DNA of 64,000 nt from Archangium sp. (GTDB lineage: Bacteria > Myxococcota > Myxococcia > Myxococcales > Myxococcaceae). Position numbers and translations under genes: made by a program. Shown here piece by piece: positions 45,224 to 52,652 of this stretch. Below the pieces are notes generated by a model. That model worked only from the letters and a program-made list of their open reading frames with translations. It did not search any database and had not been told where the DNA came from. The stretch is from assembly GCA_030695565.1 (NCBI GenBank), contig JAUYRZ010000085.1, positions 62,001 to 126,000 on the forward strand. The letters are read 5' to 3'. Each line of letters begins with the position of its first letter. Positions within the stretch are counted from its first letter, which is position 1.

Positions 45224-47466
45224 GGGATCAGGGGAAGCGAACTGACGTCGACCGCGCGCATCTCGTTGGTCTTGCCCGCCTCGATGGTGATCGAGAGCAT
45301 GCGCGGCTTGCCGTCGCCGTCGATCAACCTCAACTTGTGCACGCCCGCCTCGACGGGCACCCTGCTCAGCGGGGTCGAGCCGAGCTCGTCGCCGTTCATG
45401 ATCACGTTGGCCGACGAGGGGTTCACCGTGCGCAGCGAGAGGTAGCCGATGTCGGCGTTCTTCGCGCCCTTGAGGTCTTTGACGATCTCGACCTGAACCT
45501 CGGGGTTGGCGGGATCGACCTTCTTCGGGGCCGTCTTCTTGTTCTGCTTCTCCGCCATCATGGTTTTGAGGTCATCGATCTGCTTCTGCAGATCTTCGAT
45601 CTTCTTCCCGTTCGCGACGCCCGCCACCGCGCCCGCCTGGGCCGCCAGCTTCAGTGAACGCTGCTCGGCCTCGAGGTAGTCGAGCTGCTTGAGCTCTGCT
45701 TCGAGCTCCGCCAGCATGCGTTGCCGCTCGGGGTCGTTGGCCGCCGCTTCGATCTGGGCCATGCGTTTGCGCTCGGCCTCCTGCTCGGCCTTCTGCTTCT
45801 CTTTTTCGACGAGCCACGCTGGCTTCTCGCCGTCGGGCGTGGGCTCGAGATCCACCTTCTTCGGGGTGGTGTCGGGCGCTTTGGGCTCTTCGGTGAGCGC
45901 GGTGAACTGATCTTTGAAGGGGCCCACGGTCACGGCCCAGACCAGGCCCCCCAGAATGCCCACCAGCACCAGCAGCGCGAAGATGGTGCCCAACGAGCCA
46001 CCCTTCTTCTTCGCGGGCGCGTCGGTCTGCTCAGCTTCGGGCGGAGGCGGCGCGACCGGTTTGGGCGGCATCACCACCTGCGGCAGCTTCATCTGCGACT
46101 TCGAACGGGGCGGCAGCGTCGCGTCGAGATCTTCTTTCGGCTTGGCGAAAGGCGACCTCGAGTTGGGCGGAACCGTCTCTTCTTCAGGAAGGGGCGGAGG
46201 GGCCGGCACCCGGGGCAGCTTCATCGACGACTTGGCGGAGACCGGGGGCAGCTGGCGGCTGGAGCCCGCCACCTTCGATTCTTTCGTGGGGCCCACGCGC
46301 GGCAGCTTGTTGCTCGAGCCGCTGGTGCTCTTGAGCCCCGGCCGCGGATTGGGCGTGGCCGTGGGCGGACCCGAGGTCAGGCTCACGTTGGCGCGCACGC
46401 CCCCCGTCTTCTTCGCGGGTTTGGCTTCGACCTCACGTTCGTCGGTGGTGAGCCCGGCGGCCGCCTGCTTCATCGAGGCCTGGTCGGAGTCGTTGGCCGC
46501 TTCGAGCAACGAGCGCGTGATGGCGATCTTGTCTTCGAAGAGCTGGCCCATGAACTCGGCGAGCTGTTCGTCTTCGAAGAGATCGGGGCAGGCCTGTTCG
46601 ATGGCGCGCGCGAACTCGCGGCCGGTGTTGAAGCGCTGCTCGCGTTTCTTCGAGAGGCACTTCATCACCACGTCAGACAGCTCGGGCGTGACGTAAGGGT
46701 TGTTCGTGGAAGGCGGCGTGACTTCGCCCTCGACGATCTTGAGCATCATGCCCGCGTCGGTGGGCGCGGTGAACAGGCGCTCCCCGGCGAGCAGCTCGTG
46801 CAACATCACCGAGGCGGCGAAGAGATCGGTGCGCCCATCGAGCGGCTCGTTCTTCACCTGCTCGGGCGACATGTAGCCCGAGGTGCCTTTGACCACGCCC
46901 ACCATGGTGCGGTTGAGCCGGCCGCGCGCCTTGGCGATGCCAAAGTCGATCACCTTCACCTGGCCCGTCCAGGTGATCATCACGTTCTTCGGGCTGACGT
47001 CGCGGTGCACCACGGCCATCGGCTGGCCGGTGGGATCGGTGAAGTGGTGCGCGTAGTGCAGGCCGAGCGCTGAATCGCGCACCACGCGGGCGGCGAACCC
47101 GACGGGAATGGCGAGCTCGCGTTTGGCGGCGCGTTTGGTGACCTGCTCCAGGTTCTGCCCGGCGATGAACTCCATCGCGAGGTACAGCTCCTGGCCTTCT
47201 TCACCGAGATCGAAGACCTGGCCGATGTTCGCGTTGTTGAAGGCCGCCGTGATGCGCGCTTCGTCGAGGAACATCTTCACGAACGAGTCGTCGGCCTTCA
47301 CGTCAGGCAGGATCTGCTTGAGCGCGACGAACTTCTTGAAGCCGCCGGGGCCGGGCAGGTACGCGAGAAACAGCTCCGCCATGCCGCCAACGGACAAGCG
47401 GGTGATGATCTCGTACTTTCCGACGCGTCGACCCCGATCGAGGTCTGATGATGACTTCGACGGCAT
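45220..47466 (-). CDS. Ser/Thr protein kinase with transmembrane segment and PEGA domain
   Basis: A 748-residue receptor-like kinase. The kinase domain is at ~15-285: glycine loop LSVGGMAELF, ATP Lys in FVALKQI, HRDVSPKN and DFGIAKA, all standard. A long low-complexity region (~300-500) contains repeated KLPRV/KLPQV motifs. The membrane segment is near 505-530 (LGTIFALLVLVGILGGLVWA), then a Glu/Gln-rich coiled coil (~570-660). The C-terminal ~70 residues fit PEGA (GYLSLRTVNPSSANVIMNGD, TPLSRVPVEAG). ATG 47466 is preferred. PEGA kinases are typical of myxobacteria. The TPR gene downstream overlaps the stop. Confidence 0.92.
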   Translation of the reverse strand: MPSKSSSDLDRGRRVGKYEIITRLSVGGMAELFLAYLPGPGGFKKFVALKQILPDVKADDSFVKMFLDEARITAAFNNANIGQVFDLGEEGQELYLAMEFIAGQNLEQVTKRAAKRELAIPVGFAARVVRDSALGLHYAHHFTDPTGQPMAVVHRDVSPKNVMITWTGQVKVIDFGIAKARGRLNRTMVGVVKGTSGYMSPEQVKNEPLDGRTDLFAASVMLHELLAGERLFTAPTDAGMMLKIVEGEVTPPSTNNPYVTPELSDVVMKCLSKKREQRFNTGREFARAIEQACPDLFEDEQLAEFMGQLFEDKIAITRSLLEAANDSDQASMKQAAAGLTTDEREVEAKPAKKTGGVRANVSLTSGPPTATPNPRPGLKSTSGSSNKLPRVGPTKESKVAGSSRQLPPVSAKSSMKLPRVPAPPPLPEEETVPPNSRSPFAKPKEDLDATLPPRSKSQMKLPQVVMPPKPVAPPPPEAEQTDAPAKKKGGSLGTIFALLVLVGILGGLVWAVTVGPFKDQFTALTEEPKAPDTTPKKVDLEPTPDGEKPAWLVEKEKQKAEQEAERKRMAQIEAAANDPERQRMLAELEAELKQLDYLEAEQRSLKLAAQAGAVAGVANGKKIEDLQKQIDDLKTMMAEKQNKKTAPKKVDPANPEVQVEIVKDLKGAKNADIGYLSLRTVNPSSANVIMNGDELGSTPLSRVPVEAGVHKLRLIDGDGKPRMLSITIEAGKTNEMRAVDVSSLPLIP

Positions 47467-47500
47467 GGGCCCGGGCACCCTACCAATCAAGACCAACCAG

Positions 47501-48775
47501 TTACAGCTTCCAGAATGCCCACGGCCGGATGTCCTTCACAGGACAGCTGGTGGAGCCATACGCCCCGCTGCTCACGTTGAGGAAGCTCCAGCGCTGGCTG
47601 CCGATCGAGAGCGTGTCGTTCGCGCCGGGCAGCAGCTCGATGGTGTTGGTGCCGGTGCTGAACTTGAGGCTGAAGAACAAGAGCCGGCCGCAGGCGTTCT
47701 GAGCGCACCCCACCGCGACCGCCCCGTCTTCCACCCGGAAGGGGCCCAGATCGGCGGTCTGCAACAGCCGGCCGCCCTGCCCCATGTCGGCGGCGAAGAG
47801 CACCTCTCCGGTGAGCAGATCTTTCATCACGAAGGCGCGCGAAGGGGCCGAGGTGTCGCCGTCGTCGACCAGGGTGGCCACCACCTGGCGGCCGCTCATC
47901 AGGGGCGCACCGGTACCGACGGGCAACTTGATCTGAACGCGGCCGGTGAGCAACTCACCCATCACGGGCCCCGGCCTGGAGAAGGAGAGAAGAAGGGTGC
48001 TCGATTGATACACCGCCGACGTGAGCAGCCCCGTGCCGGAGTACTGGCTGCCCTGGGGGCGCGCGCTCATCGCGAAGAAGCCCATGTTGTCGGGCGTGGC
48101 CACGGTGAGGATCCACTCCGCGCCGACCGCGGGGAACTCGTTGGCCGGGCAGCCGGTGGTGCAGGCGCCGTCGAGGCAGAGCTCGTCGGCCCCCTTACAC
48201 TCGGCGGTGGTGGTGCAGGCGCTGCCGCGGGCGGGGCCGATCTCCACCTCGAGATCCTGCGGGGCGAACGGGCGGGTGGTGCAGGTGGTCGTCACCCGGG
48301 GGAGCAGCCCGGAGCCCACGCCGGCGTCGCTGAAGATCACGCCCGAGGGCTTCTGAGGGGAGAAACACAGCTCGAGGGTGAACGGCTCGTTGAGCGGCGC
48401 GTTCTGCTGGTCGAGGCAGCCCTCGGTGCCGCAGTTGCTGAAGCCGGCGACCTGCACAACGCCATCCCAGGTGCGCTCCACCGTGCCGCCCGCTTCGAGG
48501 CGCAGCACGCGTTCGGTGCCCGCATCGGGGCAGCTGCAGCTCGTGCTGCACGCGTTCGAGCAGAAGCGGCACTCGCAGGCGAGATCGTCGAAGGCGAACT
48601 GCTCGCCGTTGACCTCGCGTTTGAGGGTCAGCCCGTGTTTGCCGGCCGTATCGTCCACGTAGATGGGGAGCCGGGTGGTGTTCACCAATCGCAGGGTGAC
48701 CGGTTGGGGCGTGGCTGGGCTACAGCGGCAGCCAGCGATCGACATCATCAGAAGAGAGAGGGAGATGAGGCGCAT
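47501..48775 (-). CDS. Cys-rich lipoprotein
   Basis: A 424-residue lipoprotein (SIAGC lipobox, Cys near 16). Near the N-terminus there is a tight cluster CECRFCSNACSTSCSCPDAG, and a second CTTTAECKGADELCLDGACT near residue 195. The rest is predicted beta-rich. Function unknown. The long upstream open frame is not coding; ATG 48775 follows GAGAGGGAG. It is divergent from the VWA lipoprotein and 34 bases ahead of the PEGA kinase. Confidence 0.75.
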   Translation of the reverse strand: MRLISLSLLMMSIAGCRCSPATPQPVTLRLVNTTRLPIYVDDTAGKHGLTLKREVNGEQFAFDDLACECRFCSNACSTSCSCPDAGTERVLRLEAGGTVERTWDGVVQVAGFSNCGTEGCLDQQNAPLNEPFTLELCFSPQKPSGVIFSDAGVGSGLLPRVTTTCTTRPFAPQDLEVEIGPARGSACTTTAECKGADELCLDGACTTGCPANEFPAVGAEWILTVATPDNMGFFAMSARPQGSQYSGTGLLTSAVYQSSTLLLSFSRPGPVMGELLTGRVQIKLPVGTGAPLMSGRQVVATLVDDGDTSAPSRAFVMKDLLTGEVLFAADMGQGGRLLQTADLGPFRVEDGAVAVGCAQNACGRLLFFSLKFSTGTNTIELLPGANDTLSIGSQRWSFLNVSSGAYGSTSCPVKDIRPWAFWKL

Positions 48776-48896
48776 GTCTGGCGTGAATGTCGTAGGCGGC
48801 CGGCCCCAAGAGAGCAATCCCCACAATGAATCGAATGCGTTGTGGGTTGTACCCGAAGCTTGCATCAGCAAGGCCACGTCCTCCAATCTCCCTACC
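48776..48896. promoter_or_regulatory. Divergent intergenic region between lipoprotein genes
   Basis: A 121-base gap between two divergently oriented lipoprotein genes; it must hold start signals for both. I see no convincing -35/-10 pair, repeats or RNA element. Confidence 0.3.
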
Positions 48897-49967
48897 GTGA
48901 GTCGACTTCTTCCAATCGCGCTGCTCCTGATCTCTGGCTGTGACCCGGTGGGGCGAGAGAACGGGCGCGGCTCGGCCGTTCCCGAGGTGGCGCCGCCGAT
49001 TCTGAGCCCGGTGGAGATCAAACCGCCCCGCATCGAACGGGCGCCGGTCGGCCGGGTCGATCTGATCGATCCGCCCCGGGTCGACTCGATTCAGGTCGAT
49101 GAGCTGCGGCAATCCGACGGCGTCGTCGACATTCTGTGGGTGGTCGACGATTCAGGCTCGATGACCAATGAGCGGCGCACGCTCGTGGGCAACTTCAACC
49201 GCTTCGTTCAAGAGCTGCTCGCCCTGCAGGTCGACTTTCAGATGGGGGTGACCTCGATCGTGGCCAGCGACGGAGGCCGGCTGCGCGGCGCCACGAAGAT
49301 CATCACCAACCTGACCACCGATCCCCGGCGGGTGTTCGAGTTGAACACCACCTTCCCCTCCTCGCGCTCGCGTTGGGAGCAGGGCCTGCGCATGACGCAG
49401 CTGGGGCTGTCTTCTCCGAACATCGATCCCGGTCAACCCAACGCGGGGTTCCTGCGGCCCAACGCGGCGTTGGCGATCATCGTGCTCACCAACGAAGACG
49501 ACTCGAGCTTCGGCACCACCGATCACTACGCGCGCGTGTTCAAGGCGCTCAAGGGCAAGGGCAACGAGAACCTGGTGAGCTTCTCGGTGATCGGCGGCAC
49601 CATCCCCAACGGGTGCGTGCCCCCCGGGGAGACCGGGCTCTACGGCAGCACCGCTGACCCGGCGATTCGGTATGCGGAGGTGGCCACCAAGACCGGCGGC
49701 ATCATCGGCAGCATCTGCGACGCGAGCTTCGAGCAGACCCTGGTGCGCATCGCGCAGGCCCTCAACACGCTCAAACGGGTCTTCCCGCTCACCCTGCCCC
49801 CGATCATCAACTCGATCACCGTGACCGTCGCGGGGGTCGCCGTTCGACAGGATCCGGTGAACGGGTGGCAGTACCGCACCGACACCAACTCCGTCGTCTT
49901 CCTGGGCAACTACGTGCCCCCGCCCGGTTCGACCGTGCGCCTTCAGTACGCCTACGCCCGCCCATGA
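48897..49967 (+). CDS. VWA-domain lipoprotein
   Basis: A 356-residue lipoprotein (start GTG; MSRLLPIALLLISGCDP). A Pro/Arg-rich segment leads to a von Willebrand A domain: DILWVVDDSGSM supplies the MIDAS DxSxS, with further metal-site residues in NLTTDPRR and VLTNEDDSS. The C-terminal ~90 residues are beta-rich. VWA domains bind protein ligands through Mg2+. The stop overlaps the start of the next lipoprotein (ATGA). Function unknown; both proteins should be on the same membrane face. Confidence 0.8.
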   Translation: MSRLLPIALLLISGCDPVGRENGRGSAVPEVAPPILSPVEIKPPRIERAPVGRVDLIDPPRVDSIQVDELRQSDGVVDILWVVDDSGSMTNERRTLVGNFNRFVQELLALQVDFQMGVTSIVASDGGRLRGATKIITNLTTDPRRVFELNTTFPSSRSRWEQGLRMTQLGLSSPNIDPGQPNAGFLRPNAALAIIVLTNEDDSSFGTTDHYARVFKALKGKGNENLVSFSVIGGTIPNGCVPPGETGLYGSTADPAIRYAEVATKTGGIIGSICDASFEQTLVRIAQALNTLKRVFPLTLPPIINSITVTVAGVAVRQDPVNGWQYRTDTNSVVFLGNYVPPPGSTVRLQYAYARP

Positions 49968-51328
49968 GATTCTGGATCTTCGCCCTGTTTCTGCTGGCCG
50001 GGTGCTCGCGGAGCGCGCTCAACCCCGACTGTCCCAATGGCTACACCCGGCCTGATGGCGGCGCGTGCGTGTGCCAGACCGACGAAGGCTGTCCCACCGG
50101 GTACTCGTGTGAAGAGGCGGTGTGCGTGTGCCGAAGCACGAACTGCTGCCCCAGCGGCTACGAGTACTCGGTTGATTCTGAAGCATGCGTGTGCCGCGCC
50201 TCGGAGTGTTGCCCGCGCGATCACCGCTGGCTGGCCGACGAACGCCGCTGCGTGTGCGACGACGAGAACTGCTGCCCCGGTGGTTACGAGTTCAACGACA
50301 CCACGCGCGCGTGCGAGTGCGCCGATGACGCGTGCTGCCCGGTCGGCTTCAGCTGGGACGCAGACAGGGGCCTGTGCGCCTGTGCTTCGGACAATTGCTG
50401 CCCGGTCGACTTCCGCTACGACGCGCTCACCGGCGATTGTGTCTGCGCGAAGACCGAGTGTTGCCCCGCCAACCACGAATACGATCCCGCGCTCGCCGCC
50501 TGCGTGTGCGTGGGCAATGCGTGCTGCCCGCCCGGCTTCCAGCGCGGCGCCGGCAACCGCTGCGTGTGCATCAACAACGCGAGCTGCCCTGCCAATCAGG
50601 TCTGCGACGCGGCTTCGGGTTCGTGCAAGTGCAGCAGCAACGCGGGCTGCCCCGCGAACAACTTCTGCAACGCGCTGGGCTACTGCCAGTCGTTCGCCTC
50701 GTGCACCTCGAACCTCGACTGCCCGGGCGGCACGTTCTGCGACATCACCACCACCCGCTGCATCCCCAACGGGCCGTGCACGCTCGATGAACACTGCGCG
50801 CTGAGCCAGGTCTGCAGCACGGCCACCCTGCAGTGCCGCGCCGGCTGCCGCGATGATGGCGACTGCACCCCGAAGAACTCGTGCGTGACGGGGCAGTGCC
50901 AGTTCTTCTGCCGCGACAACTCGTTCTGCGCGGTCAATCAGTTCTGTGATCGAACCAGCGGCACCTGCGCCACCCGGCCGGCCCGGCGTGATTGTGAGAG
51001 CTGCGTGGCGGGCATCGAGTGTGCGGCGACCATCTCGTGCCTCACCTTCGTGACCGAAGGGCAGATGGGCAGCTTCTGTGGCCACGACTGCCAGACCGAT
51101 GCGGATTGCCCGTCGGGGTTCGATTGCGGCGGGGTGATCTTCAGCTGCTCGAGCGGCGCGAGTTGTCCGACGGCGCCGGGTGGCGGCGCGGTCACCTGCA
51201 ATTCGTTCACGGTAGAGAACGAGACGGGGCCGCAGTTCTACTGCTCGGGCAGCAACGGGCTGCCGATTGAGTACAAAAAATCGTGCGCGCCGAGGTCAGG
51301 CTTCTGCCCCGCCAGCGCCGCGCCTTGA
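49964..51328 (+). CDS. Lipoprotein with ten Cys-rich tandem repeats
   Basis: A 454-residue lipoprotein (MRFWIFALFLLAGCSR). From residue 35 to ~239 there are ten tandem units of 19-21 residues with the pattern CxC-x5-CCP(x)2-(Y/F); six consecutive ones are exactly 21 residues. A further Cys-rich region continues to the C-terminus with at least 25 cysteines. No known domain was recognised; the spacing is unlike EGF or TNFR modules. ATG 49964 overlaps the VWA gene stop, so the two are coupled and probably act together outside the cell. Confidence 0.78.
   Translation: MRFWIFALFLLAGCSRSALNPDCPNGYTRPDGGACVCQTDEGCPTGYSCEEAVCVCRSTNCCPSGYEYSVDSEACVCRASECCPRDHRWLADERRCVCDDENCCPGGYEFNDTTRACECADDACCPVGFSWDADRGLCACASDNCCPVDFRYDALTGDCVCAKTECCPANHEYDPALAACVCVGNACCPPGFQRGAGNRCVCINNASCPANQVCDAASGSCKCSSNAGCPANNFCNALGYCQSFASCTSNLDCPGGTFCDITTTRCIPNGPCTLDEHCALSQVCSTATLQCRAGCRDDGDCTPKNSCVTGQCQFFCRDNSFCAVNQFCDRTSGTCATRPARRDCESCVAGIECAATISCLTFVTEGQMGSFCGHDCQTDADCPSGFDCGGVIFSCSSGASCPTAPGGGAVTCNSFTVENETGPQFYCSGSNGLPIEYKKSCAPRSGFCPASAAP
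50066..50680 (+). repeat. Coding tandem repeat of ~63 bases, ten units
   Basis: Encodes the CxC...CCP protein repeats. The DNA is strongly diverged between units and only the protein pattern is kept, so this is an old duplication and not a recently expanded satellite. Confidence 0.8.
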
Positions 51329-51334
51329 CGAAGC

Positions 51335-51362
51335 GAGGTGGGAGAGGGTCAGGGTGAGGGCC
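51335..51362 (-). repeat. Dispersed repeat, copy 6 (half)
   Basis: GGGAGAGGGTCAGGGTGAGG followed by GCC, between the convergent Cys-rich lipoprotein and rsmI genes. Only the arm with GGGTGAGGG is present; the palindromic partner arm is lost. Confidence 0.75.
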
Positions 51363-52187
51363 TCACTTCAGGCCCAACCCAATCCGGTACAACTCCTGGG
51401 CCGACCAACCCGATCTCTTTGCGAGATCGGTGGAAAGCCCCTTCAACCGCTCCCCCGCTGCGAGCGCCGCAGTCAAAGCGCGGCGCACCTCATCCTCTGA
51501 CCACCGGGTTTCCCCCGTCCGGCCCTCCACCAGCACCACCACCTCACCCAGCACCTCGCCCGCCCCATACTGCTCCGCGAGCTCGAGCAACGTGCCCCGG
51601 CCGAACTCCTCGTGCAGCTTGGTGAGTTCCCGCGCCACCACCGCCCGGCGCGGCCCCAACCACTCCGCCAACGACTCGAGCGTATCGACCAACCGGCGCG
51701 GCGATTCGTAGAGCACCAACGTCGCCGACAGCTGCGACACCTCGTCGATCATCGCCTTCGCTTCACTCACCTGCCGCGGCAGGAACCCCAGGAAGTGAAA
51801 CCGGCCCGTGGGCAACCCACCCGCCGAGAGCGCCGCCACGAACGCGGCAGGGCCCGGAATGGGAATGATGGTGACTCCGGCGGCCACGGCCTCGAGCACC
51901 AGCTTCTCGCCGGGGTCGCTGATGGCCGGCGTGCCTGCGTCGGTGACCAGGGCCACGTCGGCGCCCGCCAGCAGCCGCTCGAGGATCGCTCCGGCGCGTT
52001 GGCCTTCCGCGAAGGCGGGCAGGCTGACGGTGGGCGTGGCGATGCCGAACTTCTCCAGCAGGCCTCTCGTGTGCCTGGTGTCTTCGCAGGCGATGACTGA
52101 GACGGCTCGCAGCGTCTCGATCGCCCGCGGCGAGAGATCGTTCAGGTTGCCGATCGGGGTGGCGACGACGAAGAGACGGCCGGGCAT
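51363..52187 (-). CDS. rsmI: 16S rRNA (cytidine-1402-2'-O) methyltransferase RsmI
   Basis: A 274-residue tetrapyrrole-methylase-fold enzyme that 2'-O-methylates C1402 in the ribosomal P site. PIGNLNDLSPRAIETL, EDTRHTRGLL, TDAGTPAISDPG, PGPAAFVAALSAGGLP and YESPRRLV are all signature stretches. ATG 52187 is the standard start; the longer frame reaches into a repeat. It is downstream of yraN in the rplS operon order. Confidence 0.95.
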   Translation of the reverse strand: MPGRLFVVATPIGNLNDLSPRAIETLRAVSVIACEDTRHTRGLLEKFGIATPTVSLPAFAEGQRAGAILERLLAGADVALVTDAGTPAISDPGEKLVLEAVAAGVTIIPIPGPAAFVAALSAGGLPTGRFHFLGFLPRQVSEAKAMIDEVSQLSATLVLYESPRRLVDTLESLAEWLGPRRAVVARELTKLHEEFGRGTLLELAEQYGAGEVLGEVVVLVEGRTGETRWSEDEVRRALTAALAAGERLKGLSTDLAKRSGWSAQELYRIGLGLK

Positions 52188-52210
52188 GAAGTGGGGCGTA
52201 GCATTCTTTG

Positions 52211-52245
52211 CCCTCACCCCGACCCTCTCCCGAAGGGAGCGGGGG
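52211..52245 (+). repeat. Dispersed repeat, copy 7
   Basis: CCCTCACCCCGACCCTCTCC followed by C-gaa-GGGAGCGGGGGCC, in the gap between yraN and rsmI. It is the most complete example of the long left arm. Confidence 0.85.
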
Positions 52246-52250
52246 CCACG

Positions 52251-52619
52251 TCAACGACCCGCGTCGAAGGCGTCTTCGATGTGCTCGATGTGCCCTTCCC
52301 GGCCCTTGCCCACCACCGCGGCGACGTCGAAACGAATGACGCGCTCGAACAGCCGGTTGCGCTGGCAGTACTCGTACGCCGCCAGCACCACCTTTCGCTG
52401 CTTGGCGAAGTTCACGCTCATCGACGGGTCGCCGAAGCACGCAGTCGCCCGCATGCGCACCTCGACGAACGCGAGCACGTTGCCCTTCTCCGCCACCACA
52501 TCGAGCTCACCCCGCCGGCACAACACGTTGCGATCGCGGATCGTGTAGCCCGCACGCTCCAGGTGTTCGACGGTCAGCTGCTCGGCTTCATCCCCCGCGG
52601 CCCTCTTCTGCGTCGTCAT
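52251..52619 (-). CDS. yraN: YraN-family (UPF0102) nuclease-fold protein
   Basis: A 122-residue protein of the PD-(D/E)xK-like YraN family. GDEAEQLTVEHLERAGYTI and RRGELDVVAEKGNVLAFVEV are the conserved parts. The catalytic-like E-V-K is E-V-R here. The biological role of the family is unclear (DNA repair or recombination is proposed). It sits between a degenerate SMC-like gene and rsmI. Confidence 0.88.
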   Translation of the reverse strand: MTTQKRAAGDEAEQLTVEHLERAGYTIRDRNVLCRRGELDVVAEKGNVLAFVEVRMRATACFGDPSMSVNFAKQRKVVLAAYEYCQRNRLFERVIRFDVAAVVGKGREGHIEHIEDAFDAGR

Positions 52620-52652
52620 CTGCGGTCCACCCCCCAGCAGACGACGGTCGCG

